Below, piece by piece: positions 55,601-64,000 of a stretch of 64,000 nt of DNA. The notes beneath the pieces were generated by a model. The model was not told the DNA's origin and did not search any database. It saw only the letters and a list, made by a program, of their open reading frames with translations. The first letter of the stretch is position 1, and every line of letters starts with the position of its first letter. The stretch is taken from the NCBI GenBank assembly GCA_002559145.1, contig NTXX01000009.1, positions 1 to 64,000 on the forward strand, written 5' to 3'. Both the position numbers and the translations under genes were made by a program. This stretch comes from Bacillus sp. AFS006103 (GTDB lineage Bacteria; Bacillota; Bacilli; Bacillales; Cytobacillaceae).

Positions 55601-57193
55601 TTAGGAATCTAAGGAATTACGAAATTCTACCGGTGTCTGTCCAACGTGTTTTTTAAAAACCGTACTGAAATAGCCGGAGTTTGAAAAGCCAACTAAGTTT
55701 GCTACATCAATGATTTTAAGCTGTCGATCTCTCAGAAATTGCCGTGCCTTGTCCATACGTAACTTCACCAAATAATCACTAAAATTCTGCCCCACATAAT
55801 TTTTAAAGGTTTCCGATAAATGAGCACTATTAATATGAAACAGTTCCGATAATAGGGTCAAAGAAATTTCACTGGCATAGTGCTGGTCCAGATAATGCCG
55901 AACACTATCCACAATTAATTTTCCATTTGAAAATCGAGCCAAACGTACTTTCTCAATTATTAACTGTGCTAATTGCAGTAGGTGTTCAAGCACTTTTCTT
56001 TGAGAATTGAGCTCCCAGATACTTTGTTGGCAATTCCAAATCGTCTTTTGAATATCTTTCGTTTCGATATCATATTTTCTTGCTAGCGACCCTAACAAAA
56101 ATAACACTCGATTGGCAGCAAACGAAAACGATAAAATCGATTGATTCCTGTTCCCTCGCAATAAAGTTTCCATATTTTCTCTAAACGCATCGAAATTAGC
56201 ATTTTCAATGGCATTGGTTAACTTTCTTTCAAAATCAGGTGAAAACTCTAATGCTTCCTCTTTTGTGATTGCTTCATCAACCACCTGAGAATAAGAGCCT
56301 AGTTGACTTTGACTCCAAGCAAGCAAACTAGAAATATAACCTGTCTTAAAATTAGCTAGACCGGTGACCACATTTCCAATTCCGATCACCGTTTCTAAAT
56401 TCAGCAATTCCTTCACATTCCGCTGCAAGGAATCCACTAAACGTGACGAATTATTAACACTTCTTAAATCAATCCTCTGTAAAAAATGAATCATATTGGC
56501 ATAGCTTGGGTCGTAAAAGGAATAAGTTCCCACATGCTCCTTGGAGATCTCCTTGCATAACATTTGAAAAGGAAGCCAGAGCTCTTTTAATCGACTGGGA
56601 TTACCAAAACTCTCTCTAATTTCGACGGTGATAAATTGTACGACTGCGTTCTCATTGACAAGTTCCTCTAGTTGAAGTTGACGGAGTCTTTCAATGACAA
56701 AATTAAGCTGTAACCATTCCTCTTTTACTAAATAAAGCAAGTATTGTTCTTGTACTTCTTGCAATTGGGTAAGAACAAGCTGACGCATCTGGGCCGTTTC
56801 AACTTGTTTTCGTCTCTCTTCCTCTATTACTTTTCGGACTTTTTGTAAGGCTTCTACTAATTCATCAGGGGCCACCGGTTTTAACAGATAGTCTTTAACC
56901 CCTTCCTTCATGGAACCACGGACCAATTCAAAATCGGAATACCCTGATAATACGATTACTTTAACTTTAGGAAATTCCTGCTGACATTGTTTAGCCAATT
57001 CAAGACCATCCATAATGGGCATCCTCATATCTGTTATTACCAAGTCAATTTCCATGTTTCGTAGTAATTCCAGTGCTTCTTTCCCATTGGAAGCTTCTCC
57101 TGCGATTTGGAATCCTTCTTCTTCCCAATCCACTTTCATACGTAAGCCTTTACGAATTTGAATTTCATCATCCGTTATGATGACCTTCATCAT
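55601..57193 (-). CDS. YesN-type response regulator (AraC output), system 2
   Basis: 530-residue response regulator. Receiver domain (about 1-120) with phosphoacceptor D55 in VITDMRMP and K105-region LLKPV; long helical middle (about 130-420); AraC helix-turn-helix pair at the C-terminus (LTLLSELFHINSAHLSETFK, DVANLVGFSNSGYFSTVFKK). ATG 57193 has AGAGGT upstream and overlaps the kinase gene by 26 bp. Activates sugar genes when phosphorylated by its partner kinase. Confidence 0.92.
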   Translation of the reverse strand: MMKVIITDDEIQIRKGLRMKVDWEEEGFQIAGEASNGKEALELLRNMEIDLVITDMRMPIMDGLELAKQCQQEFPKVKVIVLSGYSDFELVRGSMKEGVKDYLLKPVAPDELVEALQKVRKVIEEERRKQVETAQMRQLVLTQLQEVQEQYLLYLVKEEWLQLNFVIERLRQLQLEELVNENAVVQFITVEIRESFGNPSRLKELWLPFQMLCKEISKEHVGTYSFYDPSYANMIHFLQRIDLRSVNNSSRLVDSLQRNVKELLNLETVIGIGNVVTGLANFKTGYISSLLAWSQSQLGSYSQVVDEAITKEEALEFSPDFERKLTNAIENANFDAFRENMETLLRGNRNQSILSFSFAANRVLFLLGSLARKYDIETKDIQKTIWNCQQSIWELNSQRKVLEHLLQLAQLIIEKVRLARFSNGKLIVDSVRHYLDQHYASEISLTLLSELFHINSAHLSETFKNYVGQNFSDYLVKLRMDKARQFLRDRQLKIIDVANLVGFSNSGYFSTVFKKHVGQTPVEFRNSLDS

Positions 57194-58964
57194 GTATATC
57201 ACCTCTATCAAAATTTATACACAATGTAATCCTCGTGCCTACATTCTTTTCAGACTCAATCTTATAGGTAAAGTTTTGACCATAGTAAAGTTTTAATCGG
57301 CCAAGGACATTCCTGAGACCAATGCTGTTTCCTTCGCTCGCTAAGACACTAATCGTTTCATTCTTTGTTTCTTCACTCAATAAATCTGCAATCACTTCTT
57401 CAGACATGCCGATTCCTTTATCTTCTAGAACTATCAATATTTGATTATTAATTTTTTTCGTTTTAATAAAAATTTCAGCCTTGTTTTTTTCTATAAAACT
57501 ATATTTGACAGCATTTTCAACAAGGGGCTGGAGAATGAATTTTATCATAGGAAGATTTTTTGTTTCCTGATCCTCCACAATATCAATCGTAATAGCATCT
57601 TCATATCTCACCTTTAAAATATCCGTATAACTGCGGATATAGCTGATCTCTTCGCCCAATCTCACCACATCATTTTGCGTATTCAAGGAATACCTCATCA
57701 TCCGGCCTAAGTAGATGCTTACATTCATGACCTCATTATTTTTCCCTTGAACAGCTAATCCCCCAATGATTTCAAGTGTATTGTTTAAAAAGTGAGGATT
57801 GATTTGAAGTAATAGGGCTTTGTATTCTGCATCTTTTCGACGGATGTTGGCTTCATATTCTGTTTCAATTAAATTCTTCAATTGATCTACAGTATGGTCG
57901 AATACCTTTACAACGTAGCCCACTTCATCGTTAGAAGATTTTATGGTTGGCATAAAGCGTTTGGCACCTGAAAAATCACCACGTTCTATAAATTCCATCG
58001 CTTTTGCTAATTTTCCTAACGGGCTGACAATATTTGATGAAAGCACGAAAGAAGCAACAATGGTTAATAAAAAAACGAGGGCACTGATTAATAGTAGGTT
58101 GCGTTGCAGAATATTCACTTTTGAGAATAAATCAGACTTGGTGACTTCACTAACTAGAATCCAATCACCAACGGCTAAATTTTGAAAAAAAACAAAGTAT
58201 TTTTCTCCGTGATAATCTATTTCTAATAAACCTTTTTGCTTTTGATTGTTTTTTATTATAGATAAACTATTTTTTAATACCCATTTTGGGGTATCGATCT
58301 TCCCCTCTAACACATTTGCTCCCTGCTGATCCAATAAATAGGCATTTCCTTTTTTTCCAATCGAGATTTTTCCTAAGGCTTTTTCCAGCAAGGTTGAAGG
58401 GAAATTCACCTTTATAAATCCGTAGGAAACTACCGTATTCAAATCAACGAGGGGCAAAATATAACTATTACTAGTTCCTTGTGCCGGCATATATGGATCA
58501 ATATGTGACTTTACAAATCGTTGTTCATGGATCGTAAAGTCTTGAAACCAATCTAGGTTGTGTAAGTTAGGATTATTGCCCCATGCCCCTTCCCCATTAT
58601 TCAGGACGACGGAGATAGACATCCCATTTGAATTGTTCACCATCATCGAGGATAGCAGCATTTTCAGTTGATTCTTCTGTAATAAGCTCTGTTCTCTTGG
58701 TATTTCTTCATCTTTTTTTTCTAACCTTAACCACTGCTGTGTGGTTTGATTAACAAGGGCCTGCTTCCCTAAATCCTCTGCCTGCGTTGTGATCGAGTCA
58801 ATATAGAGCGAATACTGATCCATTGCTTCTATCGTTAAATCCTGTGTTTGTTCTTCAATAATAGATGTAAACCAGCGTGGGATGATAATAGACAAAATGA
58901 TTAATGGAATCGTTAACAAACAAGTAAAAATAATAAATAAGCGATTCCGTAAGGAAAAAAACAT
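57168..58964 (-). CDS. YesM-type histidine kinase, system 2
   Basis: 598-residue sensor kinase: helix 1 (about 8-30), extracytoplasmic dCache-like domain (about 35-270), helix 2 (about 285-310), HAMP, His_kinase domain and HATPase (ending with VENAVKYSF N-box and DKGIGMSEE G-box). The phosphoacceptor motif is LLLQINPHFLNNTLE, where the usual Tyr after HFL is Asn. ATG 58964 follows GGAGG. Runs into the response-regulator gene. Confidence 0.9.
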   Translation of the reverse strand: MFFSLRNRLFIIFTCLLTIPLIILSIIIPRWFTSIIEEQTQDLTIEAMDQYSLYIDSITTQAEDLGKQALVNQTTQQWLRLEKKDEEIPREQSLLQKNQLKMLLSSMMVNNSNGMSISVVLNNGEGAWGNNPNLHNLDWFQDFTIHEQRFVKSHIDPYMPAQGTSNSYILPLVDLNTVVSYGFIKVNFPSTLLEKALGKISIGKKGNAYLLDQQGANVLEGKIDTPKWVLKNSLSIIKNNQKQKGLLEIDYHGEKYFVFFQNLAVGDWILVSEVTKSDLFSKVNILQRNLLLISALVFLLTIVASFVLSSNIVSPLGKLAKAMEFIERGDFSGAKRFMPTIKSSNDEVGYVVKVFDHTVDQLKNLIETEYEANIRRKDAEYKALLLQINPHFLNNTLEIIGGLAVQGKNNEVMNVSIYLGRMMRYSLNTQNDVVRLGEEISYIRSYTDILKVRYEDAITIDIVEDQETKNLPMIKFILQPLVENAVKYSFIEKNKAEIFIKTKKINNQILIVLEDKGIGMSEEVIADLLSEETKNETISVLASEGNSIGLRNVLGRLKLYYGQNFTYKIESEKNVGTRITLCINFDRGDIHDEGHHNG

Positions 58965-59149
58965 GGTATCCCTCCATAACAAAAAAGAAAACCCTTACAT
59001 CCAATTACTAAATCTATATGTTTTGACTAATATTATCTATTCAATTTAACATATCCCCTTGGAACTTACCACGAGATATTCCATTTATAGTTGGTGCCAA
59101 TTTAGGGTTTAAGCATTTTTATAGACTAGTAATTTCATTTAAAATCATA

Positions 59150-59191
59150 AAAAAGATGGTCAAAAAGTTTCCACTTTTTGACCATCTTTTT
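59150..59191 (-). terminator. Terminator of two-component system 1 operon
   Basis: Perfect 19-bp stem with arms ending AAAAAGATGGTC and GACCATCTTTTT, loop of four bases, T run on either strand. Separates system 1 from system 2. Confidence 0.9.
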
Positions 59192-59203
59192 GCATTACTA
59201 TTC

Positions 59204-59389
59204 TTAGTTCCAGTGGAAACCGTTTGCGTGAACTAGGTTGACTAATTCTTCGGTCACAATTCCATAGCTTGGATTAAAATAATCAGCGTAAACTGCAAAT
59301 TCCTTCAACGCTTGTTCCGTTGTGTCTGCTCTATTCGATGTCAGGATACCAATCGGTACTTTCGGCAGCAGGCTATGTGTTATTTTCAT
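59204..59389 (-). pseudogene. Glycerophosphodiester phosphodiesterase remnant
   Basis: A 61-codon open frame whose product (LLPKVPIGILTSNRADTTEQ, then ADYFNPSYGIVTEELVNLVH, then ANGFHWN) resembles the C-terminal portion of GlpQ/GDPD phosphodiesterases, truncated before the usual V-N-P-W-T-V end. The catalytic N-terminal half is missing and no other piece was found. It begins 12 bp after the response-regulator stop with AAGGA nearby, so it could be translated, but a decayed remnant is more likely. Confidence 0.55.
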
Positions 59390-59401
59390 ACTTTTTCCTT
59401 T

Positions 59402-60985
59402 TTATTTCATATGGGCTTCACGATATTCATTCGGGGTAATCCCCTCGACCTTTTTAAAGACTTTCCGAAAATATTTGTCGTCTTGATAGCCTATTATATT
59501 GGCAATTTCATAGATTTTTAATTGACTGTTTTTTAGTAAGGATTTTGCCTTCTTCAACCGAAATTTAACGATATAATCTGAGATATTCACATTAAATTCT
59601 TGTTTGAATTTTCTCGAGATGTATTCTCTGCTGATATAAAAATGCTCTGAAATCTCTTGCAGTTTTACATCGCGGTCGAAGTTTGCTTGCAAGTACTTTT
59701 CGATTTCATAAATGATGTTACTATTTTTTTGAACAGTACTTTTCTTTACCTTTTTTAAAAAGATAGCAATCTCTCGTTTTTTTCTCTGAATGTACTCCTC
59801 CAGCTTAAAGGTACCATTTTCATCAAAGAATTGATCCATTCGTTTTTCGATTTCCTCTGTTGCTAAAACAGGAAGATGATAATGTTTAAACCAGCTATTG
59901 CTGATGACCAAATATTCATTTTCTAAATGAAGCAGCTGTTTTAATGTTAGAAAGTGGTCTGCTGCAAAATCAAACTCGATTTGGTGGATCACTTCAACAA
60001 AGGCCTTCATTTCCCCTGCTTGTACTGCTATTTCTATATGAGATGTGTAGTCCATAAGATTTCTTAATGAATGACTTGACAGTTTATCCTCAGCATAGAC
60101 GCGACATTCTTCAGCAGCCAAGATATTACGATTGAAATAAAGCTGCTTGGCATAAACATAAGAATCCATTAAGCTGTTGTTCTTATTTACCGGTTTTCCT
60201 AAAACCATTGGGCAAGAAATATTCATCGCTTCTCTTAGCATCTGATAAATTTGTTTTAATAGTTTCTCGATTTGCTCAAATTTGTTCCAAAAGATAATGA
60301 CTACTTCACCTTTATTGGATAAATAACGAAATCCAATTCCACACTCATTTTCCATCATCATTTCATTAATGACATTCAGAATTGTAAAATAGGCTAAATC
60401 TCGATCGCCTTGAAATGCCTCAATTGTCTTTCCATAAATCCGAACAAGGGCCACTTGATATTGATCAGACGAATGAATCCCGAAACCCTCATATAGATCG
60501 TCCGTTATATGATCACTATTCATCAGCTTGGTAAGCTTTCTGTCTCGATAAATCGGTTTCATTTCATTAATCAATTGCGAGCTATTTTCTTTTCTTTCCC
60601 TGTCTAATTCTTCTTTTTTCCATTCCTCCACAGCTGATTCCAGGGTATGATTTAAGATTTCGGGGTCAATCGGCTTTAAGAGATAGTCAGAGCTGCCAAA
60701 ATGAATGGCTTTACGCATGTAGTGGTAATCATCATAACCGGTTACAACGATTGTTTTGCCGGTCGGGTGATTTCCTTTGATCCATTCTAGAAGTGAAACG
60801 CCATCCATTTTTGGCATTTTCATATCTGAAAAAATAATCTCCGGCTTATACTCTTGAATAAGGTGAATGGCTTCTTCGCCATTTCCAGCTTCATAAATTT
60901 CGTCAATTCCGTTTTGTTCCCAAGCACCTAGTATCTTAATTCCTTCACGAACGTGCTTTTCATCATCAACGATTAATGCTTTCAT
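59402..60985 (-). CDS. YesN-type response regulator (AraC output), system 1
   Basis: 527-residue response regulator. Receiver with D54 (IIFSDMKMP), YDDYHYMRKA and LLKPIDPE; central helical region; C-terminal AraC pair (LQEISEHFYISREYISRKFK, EIANIIGYQDDKYFRKVFKK). Its ATG overlaps the kinase stop by 4 bp. Adjacent to the divergent importer promoter that carries the TCAATRTWWKCC operator, so it is the prime candidate to bind that element, the copy at thuA and its own promoter. Confidence 0.92.
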   Translation of the reverse strand: MKALIVDDEKHVREGIKILGAWEQNGIDEIYEAGNGEEAIHLIQEYKPEIIFSDMKMPKMDGVSLLEWIKGNHPTGKTIVVTGYDDYHYMRKAIHFGSSDYLLKPIDPEILNHTLESAVEEWKKEELDRERKENSSQLINEMKPIYRDRKLTKLMNSDHITDDLYEGFGIHSSDQYQVALVRIYGKTIEAFQGDRDLAYFTILNVINEMMMENECGIGFRYLSNKGEVVIIFWNKFEQIEKLLKQIYQMLREAMNISCPMVLGKPVNKNNSLMDSYVYAKQLYFNRNILAAEECRVYAEDKLSSHSLRNLMDYTSHIEIAVQAGEMKAFVEVIHQIEFDFAADHFLTLKQLLHLENEYLVISNSWFKHYHLPVLATEEIEKRMDQFFDENGTFKLEEYIQRKKREIAIFLKKVKKSTVQKNSNIIYEIEKYLQANFDRDVKLQEISEHFYISREYISRKFKQEFNVNISDYIVKFRLKKAKSLLKNSQLKIYEIANIIGYQDDKYFRKVFKKVEGITPNEYREAHMK

Positions 60986-62802
60986 GAATGCTTCACCTCT
61001 CTTTGGATAACATTAGGGAACTGAACGGTCACAGTAAATCCACTTCCTTTATTACTGACAATCGACATATGCGCTTGATTGGCGTAATAGATCTGCAAAC
61101 GGTCATATATATTTTTTAAACCAATGGTTTCTCTTTGTTTTTCTTGTTTGGATATCCCTGTAAATAATTCCTGCTTGATACAATTTAGCTGTTCTTCATT
61201 TACGCCAATTCCATTATCACTTACAGAAATTGATGCCATTCCATCCTCTTGCAGCTTCGCGTCAATGTGAATGGTTGCTATTTTTATCTGCTGATCAAAC
61301 CCATGTTTAAAACAATTTTCCACAATTGGCTGCAAAATCATCTTCGGTATAAGAATTTCTTGGACTTCTTTGGAGGCATTTATTTCAAATTCAAACTGCT
61401 CATCAAAGCGTTGTTTTTGTAATAATAAATAGGATTTCACATGCATGAGCTCTGAGATAAACGGGACAATGTCCTCTTTCATATTCATGCTGTATCGCAT
61501 GATTTTGGATAAAGAAGTGAGTAAGGAATACACAGGAACCGCTTTCGATTTTAACGCTAAGGTACCAATTGATTGGAGGGCATTATATAAAAAATGCGGG
61601 TTAATTTGCGAACGCAAAACTCGCAGCTGTGATTCTTTATTTTCGATATCCAATTTATATTCTCGCTCAATTAAATCGTTGATTTTCGCAATCATTAATT
61701 TGAAATGTCTTCCCAACATTCCTATTTCATCATTACCTAAGGAATCAAAATCTGCCTTAAATTCACCATTTTCTACTTTTTTCATGTTATCAATTAATAC
61801 CTTTATCGGGGCCGTAATCTTAAAGGAAACAAACATGGTAGCTATTAAGACGATAACAAGCGTCACGATACCGATTAAAATATTGATAAGTGCGGTTTCT
61901 CTAGCGCCTTGATAGAGTACATTGTAAGGAATTCGTTTAACAATATACCAATTCTTGTAGGGGGCAGAAAACTTATCATGAACAATCACACCCGAGAATT
62001 GTTGATCCTTCCATTCCATACTCTTACTAAAAGAAGACTTTTTCTTCAGTTGAACGAACCACTTCTCTTTATTTTCCTTGCCAATAACGTTTTCATTTGA
62101 GGAGTAGATAATGACTCCTTTTTCATCCATAATATACAAGTCTTCCAAACCCTTTGTATATAAGCGGTCGGCCATCGCACTTATTTTTGAAAGATTGATA
62201 TCAATTGACAAAAAGCCTAATAGATTGTCAGATGGAACGTCTCGAAGAATGTTATGAAAGCTTAATACATTTTTCTTTTCCGAGGTAGGTATGACAGAAA
62301 TATTGTTATAGCTGTAGATTTCATGTGGCGGTTCAATCAGTGAAAAGCCGTCATATCGAGTTAATTTGGAATAATAGGGATGCGACAAAATACTCTCATA
62401 TTTTCCCCTCCCGCTTATTCTCGAATGATAATTCGTATACGAATCTTTTCCAATATCAATATATAGATGCATTTGTTCGATCTCTGGCCTTGTATTAAAT
62501 AAATAGGCAAGTGCGCGGCGAACTTCTTCCTGATTCGCACCTAAATTCTGTGCTAGTCCATCCCTCATTACATTCATAAAAGGTGTGTAACGATATAGAA
62601 CGGAGGACATTTGGGCCACATCTTCCAAATAAACGATTAGTTCTTCTTCTCCTTTTACAATAAGATCATGGTTGGTCGAAACAAAGCGATTATTAAGCGA
62701 TTTGGTGGTTTGGTAATAAGTAATCGCAATCGAACTCCCGAAAGGAAGAACCGTTACCAGCAATAAAAATATGATTAACTTTTTTCGAATCCCCCACTGC
62801 AT
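60982..62802 (-). CDS. YesM-type histidine kinase, system 1
   Basis: 606-residue sensor kinase: helix 1 (about 8-28), extracytoplasmic sensing domain (about 30-290, GFLSIDINLSKISAMADRLY typical of dCache), helix 2 (about 300-325), HAMP, then the H-box LRSQINPHFLYNALQSIG and HATPase (VENCFKHGF, SVSDNGIGVNEEQ). The ATG at 62802 has a poor ribosome site; GGAGGAAGG lies about 35 bases upstream, too far to use. Divergent from the importer gene at 63008, which it presumably controls through the partner regulator. Confidence 0.9.
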   Translation of the reverse strand: MQWGIRKKLIIFLLLVTVLPFGSSIAITYYQTTKSLNNRFVSTNHDLIVKGEEELIVYLEDVAQMSSVLYRYTPFMNVMRDGLAQNLGANQEEVRRALAYLFNTRPEIEQMHLYIDIGKDSYTNYHSRISGRGKYESILSHPYYSKLTRYDGFSLIEPPHEIYSYNNISVIPTSEKKNVLSFHNILRDVPSDNLLGFLSIDINLSKISAMADRLYTKGLEDLYIMDEKGVIIYSSNENVIGKENKEKWFVQLKKKSSFSKSMEWKDQQFSGVIVHDKFSAPYKNWYIVKRIPYNVLYQGARETALINILIGIVTLVIVLIATMFVSFKITAPIKVLIDNMKKVENGEFKADFDSLGNDEIGMLGRHFKLMIAKINDLIEREYKLDIENKESQLRVLRSQINPHFLYNALQSIGTLALKSKAVPVYSLLTSLSKIMRYSMNMKEDIVPFISELMHVKSYLLLQKQRFDEQFEFEINASKEVQEILIPKMILQPIVENCFKHGFDQQIKIATIHIDAKLQEDGMASISVSDNGIGVNEEQLNCIKQELFTGISKQEKQRETIGLKNIYDRLQIYYANQAHMSIVSNKGSGFTVTVQFPNVIQREVKHS

Positions 62803-62860
62803 ATATCAACTTAGTCAGTTCAGAATGAACTAACCTTCCTCCAATTAATGAATTTTCTCC

Positions 62861-62903
62861 ATTGTAACAACATTCCTTTTTCATTGAAATGGCATATATT
62901 GAC
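62861..62903 (-). promoter_or_regulatory. Kinase-operon promoter with one half-site
   Basis: On the minus strand GTCAATATATGCC (62903-62891), one base, -35 TTTCAA (62889-62884), 17-bp spacer, -10 TACAAT (62866-62861). The half-site and its distance to the -35 match the thuA and importer promoters exactly; the distal half-site is not recognisable. Suggests autoregulation by the system-1 regulator. Confidence 0.65.
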
Positions 62904-62921
62904 TTGTCTATCATGTTGATT

Positions 62922-62986
62922 GTTCAATATTTTCCACCCTAGTGGTCAATGTAAGCCGTTTCATAGTTTTCATTATTCTCTAAAAT
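62922..62986 (+). promoter_or_regulatory. Importer promoter with two-half-site operator
   Basis: GTTCAATATTTTCCACCCTA (62922-62941), three bases, GTCAATGTAAGCC (62945-62957), one base, -35 TTTCAT (62959-62964), 16-bp spacer, -10 TAAAAT (62981-62986). The 36-bp operator differs from that at thuA only in the three central bases. The half-sites TCAATATTTTCC (62924-62935) and TCAATGTAAGCC (62946-62957) repeat at 22 bp, two helical turns. Confidence 0.82.
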
Positions 62987-63007
62987 GAAAGTATGGAGGT
63001 GCAGGTA

Positions 63008-63976
63008 ATGAATAGCCATAGTAAGTTGCAAAAAGTAGGAACCTCAGCATTAGAACTTCAAAAGAATACGAAAGCGTTAAAGTCAGTTTCCTTAAATAAT
63101 AAGAAGAAACTGAAAGATGCAGGATTATTTGCTCTATTCGTCGGACCCGTATTGTTAGCCTTTACGCTCATTGTTCTGATCCCTTTCTTTACAGGTATTT
63201 ATTATGCCTTTACGGACTGGAACGGGATCACGGGGGCAGTCAAATGGGTGGGCTTGGACAATTTCAAGTACATCTTTACGGAGGACAAGCAATTCCTGGA
63301 TTCCTTCAAACTTACAACGAAATACACTTTAGTTGCCATTATCTTAACGAATGCGATTGGGTTTGGATTAGCATTACTTGTCACCCAAATGCTGAAGACG
63401 AGAAATATTTTACGAACAATTTTCTTTATGCCTAATTTGATTGGCGGTCTTTTATTAGGTTTTATCTGGCAGTTTATTTTTGTCAAAGGCTTTGCATCGA
63501 TTGGTGAGTTAACCAAGATTCCTCTTTTTGAGTTAGCCTGGTTAGGCGATGCTAATACCGCTTTCTGGGGAATCGTGATTGTCAGTGTTTGGCAAGGTGC
63601 AGGCTACATTATGATTATCTATATCGCTGCCCTGCAAAACGTCCCTCAAGAATTAATTGAAGCAGCCAAAATTGACGGGGCCAATCGCTGGCAGATTCTT
63701 CGACACATCACAATGCCACTCGTAGCACCAGCCGTAACTATTTGTTTATTTTTAACAACAGCATCATCATTTAAGGTCTTTGATGCGAACCTTTCCCTGA
63801 CAAATGGAGGTCCATTCAAGTCAACCGAAATGTTAGCACTTAACATTTATACAGAAGCATTTGTTAATAACCGCTATGGAATTGGTGAAGCAAAAGCACT
63901 TATTTTCTTCCTTGTCGTTGCAGCAATATCAGTTATTCAAGTAACGTATTCGAAGAAAAAGGAGGTTGAGTCCTAA
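63008..63976 (+). CDS. ABC sugar permease (MalF-like)
   Basis: 322-residue permease with a charged N-terminus of about 35 residues and six helices. VGPVLLAFTLIVLIPFFTGIYYAFTDWNG and the EAA loop QELIEAAKIDGANRWQILRHITMPLV are diagnostic of the cluster-1 sugar importers. ATG 63008 is preceded by GGAGGTG; the ATG at 62993 overlaps that sequence. No binding-protein gene precedes it; the unlipidated one at 54252 or a gene beyond the window may serve. Confidence 0.92.
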   Translation: MNSHSKLQKVGTSALELQKNTKALKSVSLNNKKKLKDAGLFALFVGPVLLAFTLIVLIPFFTGIYYAFTDWNGITGAVKWVGLDNFKYIFTEDKQFLDSFKLTTKYTLVAIILTNAIGFGLALLVTQMLKTRNILRTIFFMPNLIGGLLLGFIWQFIFVKGFASIGELTKIPLFELAWLGDANTAFWGIVIVSVWQGAGYIMIIYIAALQNVPQELIEAAKIDGANRWQILRHITMPLVAPAVTICLFLTTASSFKVFDANLSLTNGGPFKSTEMLALNIYTEAFVNNRYGIGEAKALIFFLVVAAISVIQVTYSKKKEVES

Positions 63977-64000
63977 TGGGAAGCAGGTATACAGGAAAAA
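63976..64000 (+). CDS. Start of next gene, probably second permease (partial)
   Basis: ATG at 63976 shares one base with the previous stop (TAATG) and has GGAGG eleven bases before it. Only eight codons (MGSRYTGK) are visible before the window ends. By position a MalG-like permease is expected; the sequence itself is too short to prove it. Confidence 0.6.

Noticed and set aside
62693..62914. 73-codon minus-strand frame overlapping the kinase start
   Set aside because: Out of frame with the kinase, no ribosome site, and covers the promoter and half-site region.

Overview
The window is low-GC Firmicute DNA, most likely from a soil Bacillaceae (Bacillus/Neobacillus type). The evidence is TnrA with matching TnrA boxes, a T-box ilv-leu operon, CcpA cre sites, Bacillus-style Shine-Dalgarno sequences and YesM/YesN-type two-component systems. 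The genus is inference. No phage, IS element, rRNA, tRNA or CRISPR array was seen; the accessory character lies in the sugar region at the right and in several families of small intergenic repeats.

Layout. (1) 1-4500, nitrogen block: two small ORFs, the regulator TnrA and the ammonium transporter AmtB, each behind TGTNA-N7-TNACA boxes, followed by a GlnD-like nucleotidyltransferase and a DEDDh exonuclease where Bacillus normally has glnK. (2) 4600-16075, a complete branched-chain amino-acid operon, ilvE-ilvD-[T-box]-ilvB-ilvH-ilvC-leuA-leuB-leuC-leuD. A cre site, a weak CodY-like site and a sigma-A promoter lie at its head, and the internal T-box appears to carry an isoleucine (ATC) specifier. 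(3) 16080-25600, mixed single genes: DUF3892, GYF-RDD, two uncharacterised membrane or secreted proteins, a pectate-lyase-fold protein, DUF1836, a hemolysin-III homologue, a YitT homologue, DUF488, a small HTH protein, an M19 dipeptidase and an SRPBCC protein. (4) 25900-34750, purine catabolism: a minus-strand operon (NTP transferase, OHCU decarboxylase, uricase, HIU hydrolase, allantoinase, allantoate amidohydrolase, second M20 amidohydrolase), divergent from guanine deaminase and adenine deaminase. (5) 34800-39300: two small proteins, a BASS-type transporter, a coat-like protein and a PAS-PAS-GGDEF-EAL protein. (6) 39580-64000, a sugar island: GH13 glucosidase, TIM-barrel epimerase, Gfo/Idh oxidoreductase and ThuA in one operon; another Gfo/Idh gene divergent from an AraC regulator; an LplB/YtcP-type ABC importer with GH32 fructosidase, fructokinase and a third Gfo/Idh gene; an unlipidated solute-binding protein with one histidine kinase/response regulator pair; and a second pair divergent from a MalF/MalG-type importer that runs off the end.

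The most interesting signal is a shared operator. A 36-bp element (33 of 36 bases identical) lies in the same place upstream of the thuA operon promoter and of the importer promoter about 19 kb away. It resolves into two direct half-sites TCAATRTWWKCC 22 bp apart, placed one base before a TTTCAT -35. A third half-site sits in the same position at the promoter of the adjacent histidine-kinase/AraC-type response-regulator operon. This predicts one regulon: the kinase senses a sugar, the YesN-type regulator activates importer, thuA operon and itself, and ThuA, Gfo/Idh, epimerase and GH13 process the imported glycoside, possibly through a 3-keto intermediate.
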